Shown one piece after another: positions 44,352-53,301 of a stretch of DNA of 64,000 bases. Source of the DNA: Gammaproteobacteria bacterium (lineage in GTDB: Bacteria; Pseudomonadota; Gammaproteobacteria; Legionellales; Legionellaceae); contig JASBUZ010000036.1 in assembly GCA_030147635.1 (NCBI GenBank), forward strand, positions 1 to 64,000, given 5' to 3'. Numbering within the stretch: position 1 is the stretch's first letter; every line of letters starts with the position of its first letter. The position numbers were made by a program, and so were the translations under genes. Below the pieces are notes generated by a model. It was not told the origin of the DNA. It did no database searches and saw only the letters and a program-made list of their open reading frames with translations.

Positions 44352-45749
44352 ATGAGAAAAAGCATCATCAGACTGTTTTTTTATGTGCTGTTATTGGCTG
44401 CGTTGTCGGGATGTGCTTTGTATGGGCCCACATATAAAAAACCTCAAGTTGAAACGCCAGAGCAGTGGCACAGTCAAGATAATTTATCTAAAGAAGAACA
44501 TGTTAACTTACCTTTGATGCCATGGTGGCAGCAATTTCATGATAAGCAACTCAATAATCTGATTGAAACTGCAGTTCATAATAACAATGATATTCAATCT
44601 GCAGTGGGGCGAATCTTGGATTCACAAGGGGAGCTCATGCAGGTGCAATACTCAATTATTCCCTCTGTGAATGCTTTACTGTTTGGTTATGCCAATACCA
44701 AGTTGTTTATTTATAATCCGGGATATAATGCGGGGGTTCTGCCAAGCTATACCATTAATTTATTTCAATACTTACGCTCTAGTGAAAAGGCAACAGCTGA
44801 AGTGCTTGCGTCTGCTTTAACCCGTGATACAGTCGCGCTTTCTGTGATTAGCCAAACAGCATCTGGTTATTTTACCTATTCGGGGCAATCGTTATTGCTC
44901 AAACAGCAACAGCAATTAGTTGCTGATTTAAAAGCGTTGCTTGGCTTGGCTAAAAAGCAATATACCCAAGGTCTGATTTCTTTGTATACGCTTCAGCAAT
45001 ATGAACAGCAGTATGAATCGGCTGCTGCTGACTTACCGATTTTTGAAAACAATGTCGTGCTCTCTAGCAATGCATTGAAACTCCTACTTAACGAAAACCC
45101 AGGCAAAGTAGGTCTTGGCTCACAGTTTATGAAAATAAAGAGTAATGGACTGGTGCCAACCAATGTGCCTTCACAAGTTTTGAAAAACCGACCTGATGTT
45201 AGAAGTGCAGAGCAAAAGTTGGTAGCCGCTACTGCTGAAATTGGTGTCGTCACTTCAACCTTCTTTCCAACCATCAGCTTGACCAGCTTAGGTGGGTCGG
45301 CAACCAAAGAGTTGGCTCGGTTGTTTTCAGCCAAGACAGATTTTTGGAGCTCGCTCTCCTTGATGACGATGCCACTTTTAGCACCTGAGTATCCAGGGCA
45401 AATGAAATCTGCGAAAGGCTTGCGCTATGCTGCGTATCATGATTACATTCAAGTGATTAGAGCGGCTTTTAAATCGGTGGATGATGATTTATCAGCTCAT
45501 CAACAGTACTACAAAAGCTTTATTGCACAAGGGAAGAATTTTTCGAGCAGTAAAGAAGCTTATGTTTTGGCTGAAGACAGTTACGAACAGGGATTGTATA
45601 GCTATCCAACGTTGTTGGTGAATAAAATCAATATGGATAGAGCTGCAATTGAATTAACGAAATCTAAAATTGCGCAGCTAACCACTATCGTGCAGTTGTA
45701 TCAAGATTTGGGTGCTGGTTATGCGTATCAATGCAAGACGAAGGCATGA
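44352..45749 (+). CDS. RND efflux outer-membrane factor lipoprotein (NodT/OprM-like)
   Basis: A 465-residue TolC-superfamily outer-membrane channel. The lipoprotein signal ends LSGC (C21), followed by YGPTYKKPQVETPEQW and two copies of the helical-barrel/beta-barrel unit (NNDIQSAVGRILDSQGELMQ; RPDVRSAEQKLVAATAEIGVVTSTFFPTISL). It is the exit duct of a tripartite pump with the two genes downstream. The stop overlaps the adaptor start by 4 bp (ATGA). The order here (outer-membrane factor first) is unusual compared with the common adaptor-pump-channel order. Confidence 0.92.
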   Translation: MRKSIIRLFFYVLLLAALSGCALYGPTYKKPQVETPEQWHSQDNLSKEEHVNLPLMPWWQQFHDKQLNNLIETAVHNNNDIQSAVGRILDSQGELMQVQYSIIPSVNALLFGYANTKLFIYNPGYNAGVLPSYTINLFQYLRSSEKATAEVLASALTRDTVALSVISQTASGYFTYSGQSLLLKQQQQLVADLKALLGLAKKQYTQGLISLYTLQQYEQQYESAAADLPIFENNVVLSSNALKLLLNENPGKVGLGSQFMKIKSNGLVPTNVPSQVLKNRPDVRSAEQKLVAATAEIGVVTSTFFPTISLTSLGGSATKELARLFSAKTDFWSSLSLMTMPLLAPEYPGQMKSAKGLRYAAYHDYIQVIRAAFKSVDDDLSAHQQYYKSFIAQGKNFSSSKEAYVLAEDSYEQGLYSYPTLLVNKINMDRAAIELTKSKIAQLTTIVQLYQDLGAGYAYQCKTKA

Positions 45750-46864
45750 AGAAATACTTATTGATTCAGCTGATAGTTATGACTTTGCTTGTGGGGTGCT
45801 CCCACAAAAAGAAAGACGACCCATTGTCTCATGTCGATGCCGAAAAAGTTGCCCCCAGTAACATCGAATATGTTTTAAATTATCCAGCTTTTGTACAAGG
45901 CCTGGTGGACTACAAAGTGATACCTCGGGTCAGCGGTGTGATTTATAAAAAATATTATACAGAGGGGAGCCAAGTCAAAAAAGGCCAACCTCTCTATCAG
46001 ATTGACCCAAGGCCTTTTGAGTGGGAGCTGAAAGGCTATGAAGGTCAGCTGATAAAAGATCAAGCCGCGCGCGATAACTATAAAATCATTTATGAACGTT
46101 ATCAAAAGCTCTATCAAGACAGAGCGGTTTCTAAGCAGGACTTAGAACTACAGCGCATTAATTATTATGCGGCACTTGGTAATGTGAAAACTGATGAAGC
46201 AGATATTGGACGTACCAAACTGAGTTTAAAATATTGCTTGGTGCGTTCCCCTGCAGATGGCTATATTGCCGAGCGTGTGGTCACCATTGGGACTATGGTG
46301 ACAGCTTTTGAAACAGTATTGAATAAAATCAACTCGGCAGACCAAATGTATTTGCTGTTTTCGATGCCAGACAACCAGCGCCTGGATATTGAAGAAGGGA
46401 TTTTGAATAAGTCGATTGCTATTCCGAGTGATGCGAAGTTTCCCATTGATATTGAACTTGCCAGCGGTAAGCGCGTAGAAAATGCAGGTTATGTTGAGTT
46501 TACAGATACTCGTATTGATTTAATGAACGGCTCTTGGAATATGCGAGCTTACGTCAATAACTGTCAGTTAAAAAATAAACTTCTTGCCGGGCAGTATGTC
46601 ACGGTATTTATTAGAGATGTGCGTTATTTAGATATTTTCAGTTTGCCACAGGAGGCTGTACTACAAGATGACACGGGCCAGTATGTGTATGTGGTCAAAA
46701 ATGACAAAGCCGAGAAGCGCTATGTGAAGCCTGGTAAGATGTATGGCGAAGGCAAGTGGATGATTAAAGAGGGACTCGATGTGGGGGATGTGGTGGTGAC
46801 CAAAGGCAACATTCGCATTAGTGCAGGGCAAACGGTCTTCATTGATAAGCTTAGGGAAGCCTAG
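45746..46864 (+). CDS. RND efflux periplasmic adaptor (lipoprotein)
   Basis: A 372-residue membrane-fusion protein. The lipobox is LLVGC (C18). It has a biotinyl-lipoyl-like domain (DYKVIPRVSGVIYKKYYTEGSQVKKGQPLYQIDPRPFEWEL), a helical hairpin and the second lipoyl half (LSLKYCLVRSPADGYIAERVVTIGTMV). Beta-barrel and membrane-proximal domains follow. I start at ATG 45746, which overlaps the channel stop codon (ATGA) and gives a clean signal peptide; an in-frame ATG at 45731 adds five residues. It links the pump to the channel. Confidence 0.92.
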   Translation: MKKYLLIQLIVMTLLVGCSHKKKDDPLSHVDAEKVAPSNIEYVLNYPAFVQGLVDYKVIPRVSGVIYKKYYTEGSQVKKGQPLYQIDPRPFEWELKGYEGQLIKDQAARDNYKIIYERYQKLYQDRAVSKQDLELQRINYYAALGNVKTDEADIGRTKLSLKYCLVRSPADGYIAERVVTIGTMVTAFETVLNKINSADQMYLLFSMPDNQRLDIEEGILNKSIAIPSDAKFPIDIELASGKRVENAGYVEFTDTRIDLMNGSWNMRAYVNNCQLKNKLLAGQYVTVFIRDVRYLDIFSLPQEAVLQDDTGQYVYVVKNDKAEKRYVKPGKMYGEGKWMIKEGLDVGDVVVTKGNIRISAGQTVFIDKLREA

Positions 46865-46867
46865 CGG

Positions 46868-49800
46868 ATGTCTTGCCGTTATTTTATTTTACGACCTGTA
46901 CTTTCTAGCGTTATCGCAATTGTGATTGTGATTGCGGGGCTGGTAGCTATGTATGCCTCGCCCGTTGAGCAATACCCGAATATTGTGCCACCTACCTTAA
47001 CTGTGACCGCGATTTTCCCAGGTGCGAGCAGTGAAGCGATTGCTGAGGCGGTTGCAGCCCCGATTGAGTTTCAAATGTCGGGGGTGGCACATATGATTTA
47101 TATGCAATCCTCATCTTCCACCGGAAACAGTACTTATGTGCTCAATATTTATTTTGAGGTGGGGACTAATCTTGAATTGGTAGAGGCGGATGTTTTAAAC
47201 CGAATTAGTACTGCTATGCCCCAACTGCCGCTCCAAGTGCAACAACAAGGGATTACAGTCAGGATGATGAATCCTGATTTATTTCTTGTAATTCCGTTTT
47301 ATTCTAAAACCGGCACCCCTGACAATACCTACATCAGCAATTATTTGGTGCGTTATGTGTATCCAATTATTTCTCAAGTACGAGGGGTTGGGGTCGCGTT
47401 ATTGCATGGGGAGCGTATTTATGCGATGCGGGCTATTTTAGACATCAACAAAATGAAATATTTTGATGTCAGTACCAAAGATATTGTGAATGCGGTGAAC
47501 GATCAGAATATGCAGTATGCCATTGGGCAGAATGCGATGGAGCCGATGAAGTCGCATGAAAAATTCAACTTTGTGATTAATCCGCCAGGCTTTTATAAAA
47601 AAGTCGATCAGCTTCGAGAGACTGTGGTTCGGGCGACCCAAGATGGTGTGCAAGTGGTGAAAGTAGGCGATGTAGCGGACGTCAAAATGGACGCCCAAAG
47701 CTATGTCACTTATTTTTCTTTCATGAAAAAAGATAAGCAAAATAAAATTCATGAATATAAGGGAACAGCTTTACTGGTGTATTTGATTCCTGGCTCAAAT
47801 CAAATTTTTGTGAAACATGAAATCACCAAAGCGCTCAACAAAATCAAAGCACATATGCCAAGTGGTATTGAGTTTTTTAATTTGTATGACTCTTCTGAGT
47901 TTATTGTGTTGTCGGTAGAAGCGGTGGTGAGTACGCTGTTTATTGCGTTTTTCTTAGTTTTTGTTGTGGTGATGCTCTTTATTCAAAACTTTCGTGGCAC
48001 CATTATTCCAATTTTGGCCATTCCGGTTTCGATTGTTGGGGCTTTTGCCTTTACTTATATTTTAGGGTTTTCAATTAATACCATGACCTTGTTTGGTATG
48101 GTGCTCGCCATTGGTATGGTGGTGGATGATGCGATTGTGGTACTTGAGTGTACTGAGCGTATTATGAAAGACGCCAAATGTAGTTCAACCGAGGCCGCTA
48201 TTGCTGCGATGAAAGAGGTTGCAGCACCTGTGATGGCAATTGTGTTGGTGCTGAATGCGGTATTTATTCCAGTGGCCTTTTTGGGCGGGTTTAGCGGCGT
48301 CTTGATGAAGCAGTTTGCGGTGACGATTGCTGTTTCTGTGACTTTATCAGGTTTGGTGGCGCTGACACTGACACCAACTTTGTGTGCTATTTTCTTGAAG
48401 AATATCGACTACTCCAAGCAAGAGGAGAAAAACCTATTTTTCAGAAAGTTTGACTCAGGGTTTCAATATCTCACCGATAAATATTTGAAAATTGTGACCT
48501 GGACCATGAGCCATGTGCAGAAAACCTTGTTTTACTGGGGTGGGATTTGTGTGGTTGTGCTTTTACTTTTTATGAAAATTCCCACCTCACTGATTCCGTT
48601 AGAAGATATGGGGTATTTCTACAACCGCTTGCACGTTGCCTCAGCGGGTTCTTTGGATTATACCCGTATTGAGGCGAAAAAAATTGCAAGAAAGATACTA
48701 GAGCTTCCTTATATGGACCGAATTGGGCTTATGGTCGGTCGAGATATTGCGGACAATAACAGTAATAAAACCAGTACCGCAACGTTAAACTCACTTTTAA
48801 AGCCATACGCAGAACGGCCTGGCAAAAAGCAAGATGTGAATGCGGCACTTGCTGCAGCCACTAAAATTAATCAGCAAAATAAAAACGTGAATGGCCTTGC
48901 CTTTAATCAACCACCAATTCGTGGGATGAGTCCACTTGGTGGGGTTACCTTTTATTTGCAGGCACGGCAGCCTGTTGATGTGAAGGATATGTATCAAGAC
49001 TCAGTGAAGCTGGTGGAGTATTTAGAGAAACATTATCCGGCAGTTGCCAGTGCGCAGCAATTTTATGAAGTTGATGTGCCACAGATTTATGTCGATATCG
49101 ATGCACGTAAGACTTATTTATATGGCGTGAAATACGAAGATGTTTTCCATGCACTTCAATCGGCTTACGGCAATTTTTATATTAACTTCTTCACCAAGTG
49201 GAATAATTTGTATTGGATTATTCTACAAGGGCAATATCACTATCGAAACGTTCCAGAGCTGATGGATACGGTGTATGTGAAATCAAAAGATGGCTCTATG
49301 GTGCCGATTGGAAGCCTTGCATCTATTCAATATAAAACAGGGCCTGAGGTGGTTACACGACTCAATGACTTTTTGGCCAGCCAAATTGTGGTGAATCCAG
49401 ATGTAAAACATGGCTATACCCAAGGGCAAGTGATGGATGCCATTCGGGATGCGGCTCCTAAAGTGGTAGGTAAAAAATATTCAGTACAATGGTTTGGTCC
49501 GTCTTACCAAGAAAATTTAGCCGGTAGTAAGTCGATTGCTGCTGTTTTATTTGGACTGACCATGGTGTTCTTAATTTTGAGTGCACTTTATGAGCGTTGG
49601 TCTCTGCCTTGCGTGGTCTTGTTTGCTCTGCCGTGTGCGTTGTTTGGGGCGATGCTTGCCTTGTTTATTTTTCAGAAACCCAATGATATTTATTTCCAAA
49701 TTAGTTTGCTTGCTTTGATTGGTTTATCGGCCAAAAACGTGATTCTGATTGTAGAGGCTGCTTACGATAAGCTCAGAGAGGGTGAGCTAGGTGTGCAGGA

Positions 49801-50047
49801 TGCAGCACTATATGCTGCTAAAATTCGTTTCCGACCGATTATTATGACGTCTCTTGCCTTTATTTTTGGGGCTGTGCCACTCGTGATGGCAACAGGCGCG
49901 GGTGCTAATGCTCAGCATTCAGTGGGAACGGGTATTATTGGGGGGATGCTTGGCTCAACCTGTTTGGCAACGCTATTTACGCCATTGTTTTTTACTTTGG
50001 TGTTACGTAATTATAAACCGAACCAGGTTGAAGAGACGAGAGGATAA
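46868..50047 (+). CDS. RND multidrug efflux pump, HAE1/AcrB type
   Basis: A 1059-residue inner-membrane proton-driven pump with 12 expected membrane segments and two large periplasmic loops. It has the N-terminal FILRPVLSSVIAIVIVIAGLVA. The proton-relay aspartates in the fourth helix are D420-D421 (GMVVDDAIVVLE), and the matching lysine of the tenth helix lies in GLSAKNVILIVEAA. It follows the adaptor by 3 bp. The substrate is not predictable from sequence. It differs from the second RND pump in this window, which lacks these relay residues. Confidence 0.94.
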   Translation: MSCRYFILRPVLSSVIAIVIVIAGLVAMYASPVEQYPNIVPPTLTVTAIFPGASSEAIAEAVAAPIEFQMSGVAHMIYMQSSSSTGNSTYVLNIYFEVGTNLELVEADVLNRISTAMPQLPLQVQQQGITVRMMNPDLFLVIPFYSKTGTPDNTYISNYLVRYVYPIISQVRGVGVALLHGERIYAMRAILDINKMKYFDVSTKDIVNAVNDQNMQYAIGQNAMEPMKSHEKFNFVINPPGFYKKVDQLRETVVRATQDGVQVVKVGDVADVKMDAQSYVTYFSFMKKDKQNKIHEYKGTALLVYLIPGSNQIFVKHEITKALNKIKAHMPSGIEFFNLYDSSEFIVLSVEAVVSTLFIAFFLVFVVVMLFIQNFRGTIIPILAIPVSIVGAFAFTYILGFSINTMTLFGMVLAIGMVVDDAIVVLECTERIMKDAKCSSTEAAIAAMKEVAAPVMAIVLVLNAVFIPVAFLGGFSGVLMKQFAVTIAVSVTLSGLVALTLTPTLCAIFLKNIDYSKQEEKNLFFRKFDSGFQYLTDKYLKIVTWTMSHVQKTLFYWGGICVVVLLLFMKIPTSLIPLEDMGYFYNRLHVASAGSLDYTRIEAKKIARKILELPYMDRIGLMVGRDIADNNSNKTSTATLNSLLKPYAERPGKKQDVNAALAAATKINQQNKNVNGLAFNQPPIRGMSPLGGVTFYLQARQPVDVKDMYQDSVKLVEYLEKHYPAVASAQQFYEVDVPQIYVDIDARKTYLYGVKYEDVFHALQSAYGNFYINFFTKWNNLYWIILQGQYHYRNVPELMDTVYVKSKDGSMVPIGSLASIQYKTGPEVVTRLNDFLASQIVVNPDVKHGYTQGQVMDAIRDAAPKVVGKKYSVQWFGPSYQENLAGSKSIAAVLFGLTMVFLILSALYERWSLPCVVLFALPCALFGAMLALFIFQKPNDIYFQISLLALIGLSAKNVILIVEAAYDKLREGELGVQDAALYAAKIRFRPIIMTSLAFIFGAVPLVMATGAGANAQHSVGTGIIGGMLGSTCLATLFTPLFFTLVLRNYKPNQVEETRG

Positions 50048-50326
50048 GTTCTGGTGGTTATGTATTTTAAGGGAGGGCTACCGCTGCGTTTCAATTGGAT
50101 CACTTAAATTTTAATTAACTATAATTGCTGAAGGTGTCGAAACCTTGGGGCATGCTGAATTATTGGTTAGATTTAGGAGGGCGAATTAGGGCAAAGTTTT
50201 ATATACAGTCCTGCACTGCCTCCAGACCAGTTTGAGCGTTATATAATAAGGGCTCTTAATGATTGCTATTTATCTCTTGACACCAGGGTAGGGTCCATAC
50301 ATGGCGTGGGTAGTTACTTTTTTTGT
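50048..50326. other. Intergenic region after the first RND operon
   Basis: This 279-bp stretch holds no gene I can support. A plus-strand frame around 50177-50326 is open and reads like coding sequence (…LPPDQFERYIIRALNDCY…) but has no start codon and follows several stops. It could be a gene remnant. No strong hairpin or promoter was found. Confidence 0.35.
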
Positions 50327-51766
50327 TTAATTTCTTTCAGGGTTAAGAAACTCTGTAATATCAATGATGCGATAAAAATACTCGGTGGTGGCAACTGACG
50401 GCGTCACTCCTCCAATGTGAAATAAGATAGGTATTGTGGCAAAACCTCTAGGTATTTTTAGAGCCTGGGACTGAGCTTTCACTTGCTCTATAATTTCTGT
50501 GCCAAGTTCACGACGTTTAAATTTGAATTCGCATATAAAAATGTTTTTGGTGACTGTCTGTACTAGATAATCAATTTGGCACCCGTGTTGTGCTTTTGTT
50601 TTCGATTGCCGGAAGGGGCCATCGGCTACAATATCGTGTGCAGATAAGCCTATAGCTTGCAATAGGAGCGTGCGATTTTGTAATAATAGTTGCTCGAGCT
50701 GTAGACCCATATGGGCATCAAATCCTGGCAATTTTGATAACCCGTTATCTTGAAAGCCGCCCAAATCTATTTTGCTTCTTTGAGGTTCTATTAGCTTTAG
50801 GTAGAACCGCATATAGGGATCGCAAATACGATACAGGCTTTGTTTCATTGGAGTTGCTGTTTTGAATGACCACAGGCTTTGCTTTTTGACAAAACCTGCA
50901 GTGATCAGGTGCTCCATTAACTTGCTAAGTGTGCCACTATGGGTAAAATCAATAGATTCTCGTATTTCGGCGAGCGTTTTCATACCATCCTTAAGCGCAC
51001 CTAGAATTTTTTTATAGGTTGTTCCTTTACCACTAAATAAATCATGGAAAATACGGTCGAACTCTAAAACGAGTAGACCATTTTTTTCAAAACACAACTG
51101 TCTTATGAGTTCATCAGCGCTTTGCCCAGGTGTTACTTGCTCTAGATACCAGGGAATACCTCCCAATACGCATAGTATTTTGTAAACTTCATAGACTGAA
51201 CCTTGGAATTTAACGGCTTTCAGAAGCTGTGCGCTTTCAGGTATGGTCAATGGCTCTAAGGTGATACTTAGGTTAATTCTTCCGAAAAATGCTGTATCTT
51301 TTAGAATATTTTCATCAATCCAGGTGGAGACAGAGCCACAAAACACCATGACGGTGGGCAAAGTCTGCTTGTCCCACCAAGCTTTAAGTTTAGGGATAAA
51401 ACTTGAGTCTTTTGCGCCCATCCAAGATATTTCATCAAACAACACAATATCGTTTGGGTTTAGGTATCTACCCAAGTGTTCAAATGCATCACTCCAATCT
51501 TGAAAAGTAAACGGTGGAAGATTTAATGAGATGGCCAACTGTCTTCCAAAGTGATCTCGCTGTGTTTGAGCGTCCATTCCTTCGTGTGGAGCAAGACCTG
51601 CAAAACTCCAAAGTTTATTTTCTGGATGTTTAGATGCGAACTCAGCAATAAGGCGACTTTTCCCAACCCGCCGTCTCCCTTTAATGACGGCAAGGCTTGG
51701 CATTTGTTTTTTATATAAAGCCTCTAGCTGATAGAGTTCATTTTTTCGACCAATAAATGCTTGCAA
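50327..51766 (-). CDS. AAA ATPase with C-terminal DUF234/PD-(D/E)XK-like nuclease domain
   Basis: The 479-residue product is of the archaeal-type ATPase group. Walker A is KGRRRVGKS (residues 29-37), Walker B is DIVLFDEISW with D111/E112, and a sensor-like FCGS follows. A winged-helix segment (TLAEIRESIDFTHSGTLSKLMEHL) leads to the C-terminal DUF234-type domain with CQIDYLV and ICEFKFK, resembling the D..ExK nuclease core. Such proteins are common in archaea and patchy in bacteria, often near mobile DNA. Their role is unclear. It is flanked by long non-coding gaps, consistent with recent arrival. Confidence 0.85.
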   Translation of the reverse strand: MQAFIGRKNELYQLEALYKKQMPSLAVIKGRRRVGKSRLIAEFASKHPENKLWSFAGLAPHEGMDAQTQRDHFGRQLAISLNLPPFTFQDWSDAFEHLGRYLNPNDIVLFDEISWMGAKDSSFIPKLKAWWDKQTLPTVMVFCGSVSTWIDENILKDTAFFGRINLSITLEPLTIPESAQLLKAVKFQGSVYEVYKILCVLGGIPWYLEQVTPGQSADELIRQLCFEKNGLLVLEFDRIFHDLFSGKGTTYKKILGALKDGMKTLAEIRESIDFTHSGTLSKLMEHLITAGFVKKQSLWSFKTATPMKQSLYRICDPYMRFYLKLIEPQRSKIDLGGFQDNGLSKLPGFDAHMGLQLEQLLLQNRTLLLQAIGLSAHDIVADGPFRQSKTKAQHGCQIDYLVQTVTKNIFICEFKFKRRELGTEIIEQVKAQSQALKIPRGFATIPILFHIGGVTPSVATTEYFYRIIDITEFLNPERN

Positions 51767-52011
51767 TATGATAACAACCTAAATTGCTCAAACATAGTAA
51801 AAGTATATAATAGTGCTTTTTTTTATGCAATTAAAAATGCTCATTATTAAATTTTTACGGTTTTGAGCATAAATTTAATGCATATATTAAAGAATACTGG
51901 ATGACGGAATGAGTAGTGAAGTTAATTATATTTGATAGGTAAACCGCGTTTTTCCACCCAGCAGGCGCTCTTTTTCTGAAGAAGACGAAGAAAAAAGAAG
52001 AACTTAACAGT

Positions 52012-53301
52012 TCATGTTGCATTTCGTAATATGTATAAGATAACAGACAGGTCTTCATCATGATGCTTGCGTGCTACAAATGCTTGCTGCTTCAATATAG
52101 TGAAATTGTATTGCTTGGCAAGCTTGGCAACGTAGTCGGGGTGATGTGAGAAACGCGCTGTCTTTTGTAATACCCAGTCTGTTGTGTCACTGATTTCAGT
52201 GGTGAATAGAAATAGCCCATCGGGGATGAGGGCTTGTTTAGCTTGTTGAAATAAAGTTTCTAGCTCGCCCAAATAGGGGAGTACGTCGGCTGCCGCGATA
52301 ATTGAGAACTTATTTATGTACCCATTTAAAAAAGAGATGATGTCGGATTCTATAAGTTCGTCGTAAATGCCTTTTTGCTTCGCTTCGAGCAGCATGTTAG
52401 GGGAAAGGTCAACGCCTGTCAGATGTAAGCTTTGTTCACGCAGCACAATGCCGCTTAAGCCTGTACCACAGCCTAAATCTAATGCATAAGCGACTTGCAG
52501 GGGATGCTCAGGCGTGGTGAGGTTTGAGTTAGGGATGAGTTGATGGAGCTGCTCAGCCATGCGTTTGGGGACGTTATATTTGAGCGCCTCAAGCATGTGC
52601 TTTTCGTAGTTGAGGGCATAATTATCAAATAAGTTTCTAGCGTACTCATGGGATGCTTCACGCATGGGAGCGGCTTCAGTGAGTGCGTCGAGCATAAAGG
52701 CACTGCTGGTATCTTCTGGGTTTGCAGCTTTGGCGCGTTCTAAGTAGTGAATGGCATCAGTGGTTTGATTGAGGCGTGAGGCAATGCTGGCAAGATTGGT
52801 GAGAGAGGCACCATGTTTTTCGTTGTGTTTGAGCACAGATTCAAAGTGTTTTTTTGCTTCATTTAGGTGCCCAAGCGCCATTTCCGCGACACCTGAATTA
52901 TAGAGATACTCGGGATTATCTGGGTGATCTTTTAGTAAAACAGCATAATGTGTGCGGGCGTTTTCAAATCGGTTATGGTGAATAAAAGTTGCAGCCAAGT
53001 TATTTCTTGCATTTTCATGGTGCTCATCGAAGCCAAGTGCCTCGCTGAAATAGGTAATGGCTTGTTGGTTTTGACCTCTTTTGAGCGCAATAACCCCTAA
53101 GTTGGTTCGAGCATCGGTATGAGCGGCCTCAAGTGATAGAACTTCCAGAAATGTTTCTTCAGCACCCTCTAAATCTTCTTGGAGTAGAGCAATCACGCCT
53201 TGATAAAATGCTCTCTCAATGCGATTGGCCATATTTGAATCATCAGGGATATTGGCAAGCTTATAGGATAAAGCCTGCAAGGCTTGGTTGAGCTCGGTCA
53301 T
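52012..53301 (-). CDS. TPR-repeat SAM-dependent methyltransferase
   Basis: Five tandem 34-residue TPR units occupy residues 29-198 without gaps (each with the pattern G/A at 8, A at 20 and P or equivalent near 32). A class I methyltransferase domain follows with DLGCGTG at 275-281, LTGVDLSPNMLLEAK, and AAADVLPYLG. TPR-methyltransferase fusions of this layout occur across proteobacteria; the substrate is unknown, with the TPR arm probably docking a protein. The gene's start overlaps the 3' end of the MscK-like gene by 4 bp. Confidence 0.9.
   Translation of the reverse strand: MTELNQALQALSYKLANIPDDSNMANRIERAFYQGVIALLQEDLEGAEETFLEVLSLEAAHTDARTNLGVIALKRGQNQQAITYFSEALGFDEHHENARNNLAATFIHHNRFENARTHYAVLLKDHPDNPEYLYNSGVAEMALGHLNEAKKHFESVLKHNEKHGASLTNLASIASRLNQTTDAIHYLERAKAANPEDTSSAFMLDALTEAAPMREASHEYARNLFDNYALNYEKHMLEALKYNVPKRMAEQLHQLIPNSNLTTPEHPLQVAYALDLGCGTGLSGIVLREQSLHLTGVDLSPNMLLEAKQKGIYDELIESDIISFLNGYINKFSIIAAADVLPYLGELETLFQQAKQALIPDGLFLFTTEISDTTDWVLQKTARFSHHPDYVAKLAKQYNFTILKQQAFVARKHHDEDLSVILYILRNAT

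Noticed and set aside
51837..51870. ATGCTCA...TGAGCAT inverted repeat upstream of the DUF234 ATPase
   Set aside because: Seven-base arms in very AT-rich DNA are expected by chance, and no T-run or promoter alignment supports a role.
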